From Candidatus Magasanikbacteria bacterium CG11_big_fil_rev_8_21_14_0_20_39_34 (GTDB lineage: Bacteria; Patescibacteriota; Patescibacteriia; Magasanikbacterales; UBA922), in assembly GCA_002787355.1 (NCBI GenBank), contig PCWN01000002.1:1-45495 (forward strand): DNA of 45,495 nucleotides, written 5' to 3'. Below, one piece after another: positions 14,916 to 22,652 of this stretch (positions are counted from its first letter, which is position 1; each line of letters begins with the position of its first letter). The position numbers and the translations under genes were made by a program. The notes under the pieces were generated by a model, which was not told the origin of the DNA, searched no databases, and saw nothing but the letters and a program-made list of their open reading frames with translations.

Positions 14916-15482
14916 TTATTCGTTTACACGACCACAGTAATCACCACTTTCTGTATTGATAAGTATTTCATCTCCCTCTTTTATAAAAATAGGAGCATAC
15001 GCAATCAATCCATTATCCAATTCTACTTCTTTGGTTACATTTCCGCTGGCGGTATCTCCTTTTACGGCCGGAGGCGCCACAACTACAGTGTATTGAATCT
15101 TTTTTGGAAGTTCAATCGCAACAATATTGCCGTCGTGAAAGGCCCCGATAACATCAAATCCCTCTTTGAGGTATTTTGCATCATCTCCCATAACATCACG
15201 ATTCACATCTACGGTCTCGTAGGTGCTTTTATTCATGAAAGAAAGCATATGCTCATCTCCGTAGAGGTATTGTACTGTTTGTTTATCTACTCGCACGGTA
15301 TCCAATGACTCACCACTCTTATAGGTAATTTCAACACCCTTTCCATTGGTAATGCTTTTAAGTTTTGTTTTGTAAAAAGCTGAACCTTTTCCTGGATTTA
15401 CAAATTGAAAATCTGTAATCACATACAAGTCATTCTGATGACGAATAACGGCTCCCTTTCTAATATCATTAGTATCTCCCAT
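14916..15482 (-). CDS. efp: translation elongation factor P
   Basis: 188 aa, normal EF-P length. It binds ribosomes stalled on polyproline and helps peptide bond formation. Domain I starts 'DIRKGAVIRHQNDLYVITDF' and has the tip loop 'NPGKGSAF' with Lys32, the residue modified by beta-lysylation in E. coli (Lys34). Domains II and III follow, with 'FMNKSTYETVDVNRDVMGDD' and the C-terminal 'GDEILINTESGDYCGRVNE' typical of the family. It lies 21 nt downstream of an EpmA-like ligase gene on the same strand, strongly suggesting that Lys32 is modified. Start context is TAAAAATATG. Terminator at 14863-14885. Confidence 0.95.
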   Translation of the reverse strand: MGDTNDIRKGAVIRHQNDLYVITDFQFVNPGKGSAFYKTKLKSITNGKGVEITYKSGESLDTVRVDKQTVQYLYGDEHMLSFMNKSTYETVDVNRDVMGDDAKYLKEGFDVIGAFHDGNIVAIELPKKIQYTVVVAPPAVKGDTASGNVTKEVELDNGLIAYAPIFIKEGDEILINTESGDYCGRVNE

Positions 15483-15503
15483 ATTTTTAAAAACAATGTT
15501 TAA

Positions 15504-16586
15504 TTATAATTCTTCCTCTGAAATATCCGTATCAAAGAGTACAGACGCAGGTAATGTTAGCACATTATCTATGTTTTTGCAAGAGAGTAATGCCAAAGTC
15601 AATCTATCAAAACCAAGCGCAATACCAGCAATCCCCCCCCATTTTGACTCCTCTTTTGAGGGTATTTCACCCAAAGCTGAAATGAAATCACGGTCAATGG
15701 GATATACGGGTTTATTCAATTTTTTTCTCTGTTTTTGTTCTTGCTCAAAGCGGCTCGTCTGTTCTTGGGGGTCAGTGAGTTCAAAAAATCCATTGGCAAG
15801 TTCAAGGGGTCCAATATACACTTCCGCTCTTTGTGCATACCCTGGATTATTCTCACATAATTGTGAAAGTGCCGCCATTTCTGCAGGATATGTATGTAAA
15901 AAAAGTACCTGATCTTCCAAAAATGTATTTTCTATCTCCGAGAGAAAAATTCTATAAAAAAGATCCTCATAGCTCTCATCTTCTCCTACCTTGTAGCCTC
16001 TTTCCTTACAAAGCAGCGACAAAGACGTTACATCCAAATAGTCATCCAGATTCACCCCTATAATCTTCATCCAAAGCTCTTTCATGGAGCACATTATCAT
16101 AGCTTCAGATAGCTTTGGAATTTCGCGCTGAAACTTCTTTTCTAATCCCTTTTCTACATACAACAAAAGCCGCCGTATATCCTCCGCAAGGGCCATCACG
16201 TCTTCTACTCCGCAACGATACCACTCTATCATCGTAAACTCTGGATTATGCGTCCCCCCGAAACTTTCGTAATCTCGAAAACATTTCCCTAGAAAAAAAT
16301 AATCATTTGGTTTTTTATTATCTTCACAGATATCTGAAGCCAAAAGTTTTTTCAACGTATACTCTGGTGAAGTATGAAGAAATGCTTGAAAAGGTTTCCC
16401 ATTATCATCATGCATGGTTACTTCCATGGGGGAGAGATAGGGTTCTTGTCCCGGTGTGGAAAGTAATGTTGGAGTTTCTACTTCTACAAAATTTTCAGAC
16501 CAAAAAAATTGCCTTGTTAATTTAAGTAATTCAAAACGCATTTCCAGAAATGTTTTATTATTTTTAAGATGTTCCAGATGTTTCAT
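15504..16586 (-). CDS. epmA: EF-P lysine ligase, EpmA/GenX-type LysRS paralogue
   Basis: 360 aa, class II lysyl-tRNA synthetase catalytic core without the N-terminal anticodon-binding domain; true LysRS is about 500 aa. Motif 2 is 'FLGKCFRDYESFGGTHNPEF' with 'TMIEWYR' after it, motif 3 is 'GIALGFDRLTLAL' near the C-terminus, and 'GPLELANGFFELTDPQEQ' is the lysine-pocket segment shared with GenX. In E. coli EpmA attaches (R)-beta-lysine to EF-P. Here it is directly upstream of efp by 21 nt, so EF-P is its likely substrate. No EpmB (lysine 2,3-aminomutase) is in the window, so whether alpha- or beta-lysine is used is open. Confidence 0.9.
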   Translation of the reverse strand: MKHLEHLKNNKTFLEMRFELLKLTRQFFWSENFVEVETPTLLSTPGQEPYLSPMEVTMHDDNGKPFQAFLHTSPEYTLKKLLASDICEDNKKPNDYFFLGKCFRDYESFGGTHNPEFTMIEWYRCGVEDVMALAEDIRRLLLYVEKGLEKKFQREIPKLSEAMIMCSMKELWMKIIGVNLDDYLDVTSLSLLCKERGYKVGEDESYEDLFYRIFLSEIENTFLEDQVLFLHTYPAEMAALSQLCENNPGYAQRAEVYIGPLELANGFFELTDPQEQTSRFEQEQKQRKKLNKPVYPIDRDFISALGEIPSKEESKWGGIAGIALGFDRLTLALLSCKNIDNVLTLPASVLFDTDISEEEL

Positions 16587-16631
16587 ATGCCTGGTAACCT
16601 ACCATAGATTATCTTTTTTTTCAATATTTTG

Positions 16632-16640
16632 TGATATAAT
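16632..16640 (+). promoter_or_regulatory. extended -10 promoter of mgtC-like gene
   Basis: TGATATAAT, a TGN extended -10, with no good -35. The same TGTGATATAAT context recurs before 36842, and in weaker form before tRNA-Leu. Confidence 0.5.
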
Positions 16641-16675
16641 AAAGCGTGAAAAGATACATTCACTAAATTTTTTTT

Positions 16676-17071
16676 ATGGACATTAAAATTCTTATTACAG
16701 AAATCCTTCTTTCCATTTTTCTTGGAGGTTCTCTTGGATGGCAACGCCAACATATTGGAAAAACCGCGGGTTTTCGAACCTTTGCTATTATAACAGTTGC
16801 CTCTATGCTTGTAACACGTCTTTCAAGTCAAGCATTTGGTCAAGATCCAGCACGAGTTGCCGCCCAAATTCTCACTGGAATTGGTTTTATTGGTGCCGGT
16901 ATTATTATTCACAAAAAAGATACCGTAGAAGGGCTCACTACAGCTGCAGGATTCTGGGCTGCAGCGGCTATTGGTATGGCAATTGGAGCAGGCTGGTATA
17001 TAGAATCCATTATTGTGACTATTTCTCTTTTTCTCCTTCTCGTTTTACCAGATAAAAAAATCATCAAATAA
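16676..17071 (+). CDS. MgtC/SapB family membrane protein
   Basis: 131 aa with four predicted membrane helices. Conserved MgtC features: 'GGSLGWQRQHIGKTAGFRT' near residue 17 and 'QILTGIGFIGAGIIIHKKDT' followed by 'GLTTAAGFWAAAAIGMAIGA'. It has the membrane part only and lacks the C-terminal ACT-like domain of Salmonella MgtC, as most SapB-type members do. MgtC proteins are linked to survival at low magnesium and to control of ATP synthase; the role in this group is unknown. It is divergent from epmA, with a plus-strand promoter at 16632-16640. Confidence 0.88.
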   Translation: MDIKILITEILLSIFLGGSLGWQRQHIGKTAGFRTFAIITVASMLVTRLSSQAFGQDPARVAAQILTGIGFIGAGIIIHKKDTVEGLTTAAGFWAAAAIGMAIGAGWYIESIIVTISLFLLLVLPDKKIIK

Positions 17072-17104
17072 AAAAGAAAATTCTTTAACCGTAGATATTC
17101 TGGT

Positions 17105-18214
17105 TTATTCTTGTATATCGAAATTCTTTTTAATATATCCAATAATCAGATCCAAGAGTTCTGCCGAATATTCTTTTTGTGATTTTAAAGTCGTAATTTT
17201 TTCTCTATTCCGTATAAACGGCAACTTCCTCTCAGTGCAAATAGCTTCTACAACTTTTTCTACGTAACCACGGGAAAAATTTGGTCTTTCCAAAGAATGA
17301 AATTCTGCATTTACCATTTCAGTAAGTTTTTTACATGAATACCATATTCCCCCAGACTCATCTTGTTGGGCATGATGCTCTTGAACCGTACGTACTCTAT
17401 TTTCCATCGCTTCTATGAGCTCTGGTGAGAATCTATAAATATCCAAACCTGTTTCATTTTGACCAAGGTGTTCGGTATGATCATTTTTATTAAGTTTGGG
17501 ATTTTGCTTTAAACATAACTCCGCCAAACGAATAACATGCTTTCCATGAATCCCAAATCTTCTGCCCAATGCCCAATTGCTTTTCCAGTTTTCATCATGT
17601 ATGGACTCAATAAAATCTATATCTGTTGCAAGCCTATTTAATCTTTTTCGTAAACCTTGCTCCCAGTCATCTCGTGTTGTTCTATCTTCTAATACCTGAA
17701 CATCTTGTCCAACTCTCTTTCGAAAATCTTCTTTTGTTTTTGTTGCCCACATTTCTACTTCTTCTCTAGTGATATCTTCTGTACCTAAAACATCAACTAT
17801 AAAAGAAGCATTATTATGCGCATCACTTACAAAAAAAAGTTTTTTTAAACCCTCTATAATATAAATAACATATGGATTTTTTCTCGCTTTCTTCCCTTCT
17901 ACATCACCCCTTCTTGCCAAAATATAGTGTTGTTTTAAATCTTTAAGAATCTCTCGAGTTTCTTTTTCTCTCTCCCTTTTTTCTTGTTTTTTTTCTTCTA
18001 GAGCTCCACTTTGTGGTGGTAAATCAAAATCCCGATCACCAGTGGGAATAATATCGTGATCAAGCTCCCATACGGCAGTGGGTCCCCAATTATCATGAGC
18101 TTCTAAATCTTCTCCAAGCCAATTCAAAAAATTTATTTGACTATTTTCCTTCCGCTGATCTGGATTTTGGGATGCAGCCCCCATTCTTTCTAAAAAACCT
18201 CTTTTTTCTTTCAT
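17105..18214 (-). CDS. orphan protein with two HTH-like modules
   Basis: 369 aa (an in-frame ATG at 18232 would add six). Unrecognised overall. The N-terminal 75 residues are polar, followed by a charged coiled-coil-like stretch 'EKKQEKREREKETREILKDL'. Two similar C-terminal modules can be seen, roughly residues 210-280 and 295-365. Each has a helix-turn-helix-like part ('WALGRRFGIHGKHVIRLAEL'; 'YSCKKLTEMVNAEF') and a closing helix after an aromatic-Ser motif ('YRFSPELIEAMENRV'; 'EYSAELLDLIIGYI'). This resembles MerR-like winged helices that end in 'Y(S)PELV', so DNA or RNA binding is plausible but not shown. Start chosen because 18214 has the common AAAAAATATG leader. Confidence 0.6.
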   Translation of the reverse strand: MKEKRGFLERMGAASQNPDQRKENSQINFLNWLGEDLEAHDNWGPTAVWELDHDIIPTGDRDFDLPPQSGALEEKKQEKREREKETREILKDLKQHYILARRGDVEGKKARKNPYVIYIIEGLKKLFFVSDAHNNASFIVDVLGTEDITREEVEMWATKTKEDFRKRVGQDVQVLEDRTTRDDWEQGLRKRLNRLATDIDFIESIHDENWKSNWALGRRFGIHGKHVIRLAELCLKQNPKLNKNDHTEHLGQNETGLDIYRFSPELIEAMENRVRTVQEHHAQQDESGGIWYSCKKLTEMVNAEFHSLERPNFSRGYVEKVVEAICTERKLPFIRNREKITTLKSQKEYSAELLDLIIGYIKKNFDIQE

Positions 18215-18270
18215 ATTTTTTATATTCAGCATTTAGTATAGCTTTTTTTCATAAAAAATAAAAGAAAAAA

Positions 18271-18297
18271 ACACTCCCCATTGGGGAGTGTTTTTAG
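18271..18297. terminator. terminator of the tRNA operon
   Basis: ACACTCCCC-ATT-GGGGAGTGT, T runs on both strands. On the minus strand it is the last of three hairpins after tRNA-Gly(GCC). Confidence 0.85.
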
Positions 18298-18299
18298 CC

Positions 18300-18352
18300 A
18301 TACAACTTAAAAGGGATTAAGTTGTATTCTTTGAATGTAGCACTTTCGTGCT
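18300..18352 (-). other. two hairpins trailing the tRNA operon
   Basis: AGCAC-GAAA-GTGCT (18352-18339, GNRA-type loop on the minus strand) and a perfect 11-bp stem ATACAACTTAA/TTAAGTTGTAT (18327-18300) lie between tRNA-Gly(GCC) and the terminator. They may protect the 3' end or form a small RNA released by tRNA processing. Confidence 0.45.
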
Positions 18353-18354
18353 TG

Positions 18355-18428
18355 AGCGGTAAACCAGATTCGAACTGGCGACCTCTTCCTTGGCAAGGAA
18401 GCGCTCTAGCCAACTGAGCTATTACCGC
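18355..18428 (-). tRNA. tRNA-Gly (anticodon GCC)
   Basis: Acceptor GCGGTAA pairs with TTACCGC, D-arm GCTC/GAGC, anticodon stem CTTCC/GGAAG with loop TTGCCAA (GCC), T-arm CCAG-TTCGAAT-CTGG. No encoded CCA. Confidence 0.95.
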
Positions 18429-18436
18429 ACCCTTTG

Positions 18437-18509
18437 TTGCGGGACCCGGACTCGAACCGGGAACCTTCGGGTTATGGGCCCGACGAGCTGCCAATTGCTC
18501 TATCCCGCG
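18437..18509 (-). tRNA. initiator tRNA-Met (anticodon CAT)
   Basis: Anticodon loop CCCATAA. Three hallmarks of the bacterial initiator are present: C1-A72 mismatch at the acceptor end (CGCGGGA against TCCCGCA), three G-C pairs next to the anticodon loop (TCGGG/CCCGA) and A11-T24 in the D-stem (GAGC/GCTC). Confidence 0.93.
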
Positions 18510-18516
18510 ATAGAAA

Positions 18517-18589
18517 ACAGCTTTCAACGATCAAACAGACTTTTTTGTTCTATGAAGAACTTTTTTCACGTTTGATAACTGAAAGCTGT
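18517..18589. repeat. nested inverted repeat between tRNA-Gly(TCC) and initiator tRNA
   Basis: Three collinear stems: ACAGCTTTCA/TGAAAGCTGT (10 bp), ATCAAAC/GTTTGAT (7 bp) and GTTCT/AGAAC (5 bp) around an ATGA loop. They are separated by small symmetric internal loops. It fills the whole 84-nt spacer. No T run suitable for termination follows on the minus strand. Confidence 0.8.
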
Positions 18590-18593
18590 CTAG

Positions 18594-18665
18594 AGCGGGC
18601 GATCGGAATCGAACCGACGTCACCGGCTTGGAAGGCCGGGGTAATAGCCACTATACGACGCCCGC
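18594..18665 (-). tRNA. tRNA-Gly (anticodon TCC)
   Basis: Acceptor GCGGGCG/CGCCCGC, anticodon stem CCGGC/GCCGG with loop CTTCCAA (TCC), T-arm TCGG-TTCGATT-CCGA. First of three tRNAs on the minus strand. Confidence 0.94.
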
Positions 18666-18758
18666 ATAGGTCTGTGGACTCCAGTATAGTTTACTCTTCA
18701 TTTTTTGTCAATATATAATAAAAATGGTATATCTATGTTTTCCACACCTTTTCCACTT

Positions 18759-18786
18759 TTGAAAATTTCCTGCTCTATGCTATACT
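18759..18786 (+). promoter_or_regulatory. promoter of a candidate small RNA
   Basis: TTGAAA (18759-18764), 16-nt spacer, TATACT (18781-18786), pointing to the stretch 18793-18888, which has no ORF. Confidence 0.55.
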
Positions 18787-18792
18787 ATATCT

Positions 18793-18888
18793 TGCAAACT
18801 TATAAATAGTTTTGCCTTTGCTGTATGGCCCTTAGCACCCCGCTAAGACCAATAAAAAAACACTCTCATTATAAGGGTGTTTTTTTAT
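18793..18888 (+). ncRNA. candidate small structured RNA
   Basis: About 95 nt between a good promoter and a terminator, with no open reading frame. It can form GCAAAC/GTTTTGC and a perfect CTTAGC-ACCCC-GCTAAG hairpin, then the terminator stem ACACTC/GGGTGT with seven T. It does not match tmRNA, SRP, RNase P or a riboswitch that I know. The rest of 18666-18951 holds nothing further apart from the terminator of the Fn3 gene. Confidence 0.4.
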
Positions 18889-18914
18889 TTCAAAGACAAA
18901 CTATTAAAAAAAGA

Positions 18915-18940
18915 AAAACCTGTAGTCTCCTACAGGTTTT
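18915..18940 (-). terminator. terminator of the Fn3-repeat gene
   Basis: AAAACCTGTAG and CTACAGGTTTT arms; on the minus strand followed by a T-rich run, 12 nt past the stop at 18952. Confidence 0.8.
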
Positions 18941-18951
18941 CTCTTTATCTT

Positions 18952-21438
18952 CTATTGTGTAATGGTAAATTCTGCTGATGTCTGTGCGCTATCTACATTA
19001 TTCGCATCTGCTGCCCAAACCCACCATTTGTAGTGGTGTCCGGCAACTAATGGGTCATTTGACCTAAAACTGGTGTTATTGAGTTCTCTTTCCCAAATAA
19101 CAGGTCCTTGGCCAGTGGTTATGTCATTAACCCAAATTTCGTAATGCTGAGCTCCAGCTACTGGATTCCATCGAAAGGTTGGATTCACCTCAGCAGTATT
19201 ACCCTGCGGTCCAATAACCGTTGGAGCAGCCAGTTGTTGGGCTCCAATGGTAAATGTCATTCCATTAGACCATGTTCCATTGGTATTTCCAGCTGCAGCT
19301 CGTACATACCATGAGTACTGTACTCCTTGTTGTAAATCTTGATCTAGAGTATAACTGGTTGCTTGAAGGTTATATCTTCGAACAGGATTTTGACCCTGTG
19401 TCTGTACCCACAATTCATAGTGATCTGCGCCTGCTACCGGTTGCCAACGGAAACTTGGCCGTCTGGACTCAACATTTCCAGTTGGTGAAAGAAGTGTAGG
19501 CTTTGTTGCTGCATTAAAAGCATTCACTACCTCTTGTTGTGGCTGTGCTTGACCCACAACCGTAAATTGAGGGCCTGAATACCAACTTGAAAGCTGATCA
19601 TTGGGTCCATGGCTTCTTACCCACCATCTATGTACTCCTGCCTTTAGATTTTGTTGATCTGCATAGTTTGATCCATTTACTTGCGTATTGATGAATCCAT
19701 TTTCTCGAGTTGTAATATTACTTACGTATACATCATATTGAGTTGCGCCAGGAATATCTTGCCAGTCAAAGAGCGTACGTACTCCATTTACCTGACCATT
19801 TGGAGCCACAAATGTTATGGCACGTGTGCTATCATAGAGTGCGTTCCCTGCAGCTGGTGCACCAATTGTGAAGCTCACTTCTCGTGCCCAGTTGGAAACA
19901 TAGGACCTTCCTTCTCCATAGGCCAAAACTTTCCATACATATTCACCTTCATCCAAGTTAAGTGCAGGAGTATAAGAGGTACCACGCACAACTTCATTGA
20001 TATCCTCACCAACTCGGTTACTTTTTCTCACAGCTAACTGGTACTCCACAGCTCCATCTACAGCCTCCCAACGGAAAGTTGGTGTTCTGTCTGCGGTACG
20101 TCCATTTGGAGTAGTAAGTACTGGGAAGATGTTGCGGTAGTCGGGCCTTGGAATGTTAAATAACATTGCAGAAGACCAGTCTGATGCATAACTTCCATCT
20201 GGATAGTAGGCAAGAATCTTCCAACTATATTCTCCATAATCCATCTCATCCTGTGGAGTATAGTCCGTTCCTTGAACATTTTCATTGATAAATTGTGTCA
20301 ATCCATTTGGTGAAGTGACAGAAAGTAAATAATGATCTGCACCTTCCACGGCATTCCAACTAAAGGTAGGTGTTCTATCATTTATTGCCGCACTTGGAGC
20401 AAGAAGTGTTGGATGAACATCATGAAAATTTCTTTGATTCCCTGCATTTACTATGAAAACCTTTGGCAATCCCCATGTACCCACATTTCCTTGTGCATCA
20501 TATGGTTGTATCCATCCGGTGTAGCGACCATTTTGTAAGTCTCCATCCAGGGTATACCTATTTTCTACAATGTGCTGTCTTTGTATAATAGTTTCCCATC
20601 GTCCATTATCACCTTGTCTTTGGATATTGAGATTATATCCTGCAGCACCAGAAACTCTCTCCCAATCAAAAGTTGGTCGTCGAGTATCTATATTTCCGCT
20701 TGGTTGGTAAATGGTTAATCTATAAGTGTTATCAAATGCACCTTCTCTATTTTCTGGATCAACGATACGGAAACTTCGGATAGAACGTTGACTATCACTG
20801 TATACAGCACGTCCCGCATCCCCAACAGCAACAATAACAAAGGAATAGGATCCGGTTGAAAGTCCATTCAAATCAAATGAATTTCCATGAATATTCCTGT
20901 TTAAAACAAGATTTCTTCCGTTTTCATCTGTTACTGATACACGATAGAAGAGCGCTCCCGGATACACTTCCCAACTGAAGTGGGGAGATCTCTCTTCAGT
21001 TCTCTCCGCAGGAGTCAAAATGGTTACATGACCATTGGCATTGAACTGTGGTGCTACTAAATAGTTCCTTAAAATATCAATACTAAGAGGTCTTGCCTGG
21101 GACGTTTGTCCACTATATTGTCCTCCTAAAATACCCACTTCGTAGGTATAGTGATGATCAAGATTTACCAAACGCAATCGAAGATCATAATGCGCTTCTC
21201 GAATATTATCATCAAATACGGAGCATTGTGTTGGGTTTGCTCCATCTAAGTCCTTAAGACAAAATGTATACGCGGTGGCTCCCTCTACAGGCTGCCAATC
21301 GACTCGAATACTTAAATCTGGTTGCCAACCATTTGGCAGGGCATACGCCACTTTGGGGAGAAAAAAAGCAGAAAACGCGGCCACAACAAAAAGTGCCACG
21401 TACCACCCTGCTTTCCTCGACAAAATTCCTTGTTGCAT
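18952..21438 (-). CDS. secreted protein with eight Fn3-like repeats
   Basis: 828 aa. Signal peptide at residues 1-33 (basic start, hydrophobic core 'YVALFVVAAFSAFFL', AYA cleavage site). The rest is about eight repeats of roughly 95 residues. Each carries the core 'PTFxWxxVxGAxxYxLxV', for example 'TPTFSWNAVEGADHYLLSV', 'RPSFRWQPVAGADHYELWV' and 'NPTFRWNPVAGAQHYEIWV'. The repeats end with a Trp-x-W/V-A region, as in fibronectin type III-like domains of bacterial surface proteins. There is no membrane anchor or sortase motif at the C-terminus (ends AEFTITQ), so it is released or held non-covalently. Adhesion or surface-coat roles are plausible. Promoter TTGGGA-16-TATACT lies upstream. Confidence 0.8.
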   Translation of the reverse strand: MQQGILSRKAGWYVALFVVAAFSAFFLPKVAYALPNGWQPDLSIRVDWQPVEGATAYTFCLKDLDGANPTQCSVFDDNIREAHYDLRLRLVNLDHHYTYEVGILGGQYSGQTSQARPLSIDILRNYLVAPQFNANGHVTILTPAERTEERSPHFSWEVYPGALFYRVSVTDENGRNLVLNRNIHGNSFDLNGLSTGSYSFVIVAVGDAGRAVYSDSQRSIRSFRIVDPENREGAFDNTYRLTIYQPSGNIDTRRPTFDWERVSGAAGYNLNIQRQGDNGRWETIIQRQHIVENRYTLDGDLQNGRYTGWIQPYDAQGNVGTWGLPKVFIVNAGNQRNFHDVHPTLLAPSAAINDRTPTFSWNAVEGADHYLLSVTSPNGLTQFINENVQGTDYTPQDEMDYGEYSWKILAYYPDGSYASDWSSAMLFNIPRPDYRNIFPVLTTPNGRTADRTPTFRWEAVDGAVEYQLAVRKSNRVGEDINEVVRGTSYTPALNLDEGEYVWKVLAYGEGRSYVSNWAREVSFTIGAPAAGNALYDSTRAITFVAPNGQVNGVRTLFDWQDIPGATQYDVYVSNITTRENGFINTQVNGSNYADQQNLKAGVHRWWVRSHGPNDQLSSWYSGPQFTVVGQAQPQQEVVNAFNAATKPTLLSPTGNVESRRPSFRWQPVAGADHYELWVQTQGQNPVRRYNLQATSYTLDQDLQQGVQYSWYVRAAAGNTNGTWSNGMTFTIGAQQLAAPTVIGPQGNTAEVNPTFRWNPVAGAQHYEIWVNDITTGQGPVIWERELNNTSFRSNDPLVAGHHYKWWVWAADANNVDSAQTSAEFTITQ

Positions 21439-21517
21439 AGGTATTATTTTATGAATAAAACATTTTATTATATGAATTTAGTATACCATGGGTTACCTCT
21501 TTCCCAAAATTTTTCCC

Positions 21518-22285
21518 CTAAAATTGAGCCACACATGCAGATATGTCTTTACTCATGGTCCACTCACATTTTCCATTTCTTTGCCTTTCACAAAGCGCTT
21601 TTTGAAAACAAATATATTCTTCTTTATACATGCAGTCAGTCAAAACTTTTTCATCAGAACAGACCTGAGCGCTGCAACCACTTATGACACACCCATCTTT
21701 TTCTCGTTCTTCTTTTGAAGAGGGCACACTTTTTTCGTCTTCACTCTCTTGAAAAGTAATGGGTACCCGGTATTCCTCATCATTTTCCCGCATGTCAGAT
21801 GGATTATCCTTTTGAAAAATCAAAAAACCCGTTGGAGGCAAAGGCTCTTCACCCATCCCAATAGGTTTCCATTCAAACTGAATATCTGTATGGAATGGCA
21901 CCATTTTTTCCGTCATCCAATCTCCTTGTGCTGTGGCAATTCCATCCCCAATAACTTTCCCATGTGCGTCTACAACCATAACGGGAAAACTACCCTCAAA
22001 AAAGTAGCGTCCAGGAGCTTCACCCACTATACTTACTGGACTTTTTATGGTTTGTTCTGGTACGAGATTTGAAAAAGTGAGAGGAGCCTCTTTTGTTGTG
22101 GTTTCATCCTGTATATTCACTTTTGGTGAAGGAATCACCTCTAGATCTTGCATTACCTTCTCTTTTGGAATTTCCTTTTCTTTTTCATTCCCAAATTTCA
22201 TATGAATAAAGTACCCCAAGTACACCGACACCCCCATAAGACATAACACCAAGACTCCCAGTCCCCAAATAACAGATTTTTTCAT
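21518..22285 (-). CDS. membrane-anchored Gmad2 and eight-cysteine protein
   Basis: 255 aa. An N-terminal helix (about residues 7-27) anchors the protein outside the membrane. After a polar linker comes a Gmad2 immunoglobulin-like domain, about residues 68-180 ('QTIKSPVSIVGEAPGRYFFE', 'FPVMVVDAHGKVIG', 'ATAQGDWMTEKMVPF'). Gmad2 is found in spore germination proteins and in many exported proteins of non-sporulating bacteria. The C-terminal 60 residues contain exactly eight cysteines ('GCVISGCSAQVCSDEKVLTD' onward), matching the pattern of small eight-cysteine cluster domains. Disulfides could be made by the DsbA-like/VKOR pair at 29947-31024. Function unknown. Confidence 0.75.
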   Translation of the reverse strand: MKKSVIWGLGVLVLCLMGVSVYLGYFIHMKFGNEKEKEIPKEKVMQDLEVIPSPKVNIQDETTTKEAPLTFSNLVPEQTIKSPVSIVGEAPGRYFFEGSFPVMVVDAHGKVIGDGIATAQGDWMTEKMVPFHTDIQFEWKPIGMGEEPLPPTGFLIFQKDNPSDMRENDEEYRVPITFQESEDEKSVPSSKEEREKDGCVISGCSAQVCSDEKVLTDCMYKEEYICFQKALCERQRNGKCEWTMSKDISACVAQF

Positions 22286-22348
22286 ATTTTTATGGTTATT
22301 AATAAAAAAACATATATGTCTCTATTGTACCCTTCTTGAAAAAATAAA

Positions 22349-22378
22349 AAAAGCCCTTATCAAGAGGCGCTTTTTTTA
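22349..22378. terminator. bidirectional terminator
   Basis: AAGCCCTT and AAGAGGCGCTT arms (one bulge) with long A and T runs on each side. On the minus strand it starts directly after the stop of the 25-codon ORF at 22376-22453. Confidence 0.7.
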
Positions 22379-22453
22379 GGTAAGTATACTTAGGAGAACT
22401 GCAAGAACAATGTTTAGCATGATCCCCGTGAAAAAGGCAAGATGAATGCTCAT
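22376..22453 (-). CDS. possible 25-aa hydrophobic peptide
   Basis: ATG at 22453 opens a short frame (MSIHLAFFTGIMLNIVLAVL followed by LSILT). It would be a single membrane helix. Its leader TTGAAATATG matches the SD-less start context common in this window and its stop abuts a terminator. A structured segment (22503-22565) lies upstream between two bidirectional terminators, as in a stand-alone unit. Small hydrophobic peptides of this kind include type I toxins and membrane regulators, but nothing here proves expression. Confidence 0.35.
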   Translation of the reverse strand: MSIHLAFFTGIMLNIVLAVLLSILT

Positions 22454-22502
22454 ATTTCAACATTAATGGATATATCCAATGAGTGAGTGGGTAAACCCCA
22501 TA

Positions 22503-22565
22503 ACAAGGGGGAAGAAAGCATTGAGCCAAAGGGGTGCTAACATTTGGCCTGCTTCCTCCCCTTGT
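22503..22565. ncRNA. structured intergenic segment, candidate RNA or leader
   Basis: Outer arms ACAAGGGG/CCCCTTGT and inner arms GCCAAA/TTTGGC, with partial pairing between (AAGCA against TGCTT), form a 63-nt hairpin. The minus strand includes GGAAGCAG, which recalls the SRP RNA core, but the opposite strand of that core is missing. The strand is undecided. The region 22379-22612 lies between bidirectional terminators and holds only this and the 25-codon ORF. It also contains the palindromes TAAGTATACTTA (22381-22392) and TGGATATATCCA (22470-22481). Confidence 0.35.
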
Positions 22566-22612
22566 ACTCTATATGACGTATAAGGAAAGAAAATCTTACA
22601 AAGTAAAAAAAT

Positions 22613-22645
22613 AAAAGAGTGCTCATATTGGGCACTCTTTTATTT
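22613..22645. terminator. bidirectional terminator after the sigma/anti-sigma unit
   Basis: AAAAGAGTGC and GCACTCTTTT arms around TCATATTGG, with T runs on both strands; 8 nt past the stop of 22653-25142. Confidence 0.85.
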
Positions 22646-22652
22646 TTCTACT

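Noticed and set aside
22503-22565. SRP (4.5S) RNA
   Set aside because: The minus strand has GGAAGCAG, but it lies on the 5' arm of the hairpin and the partner strand and GGAA loop of the SRP core are missing.
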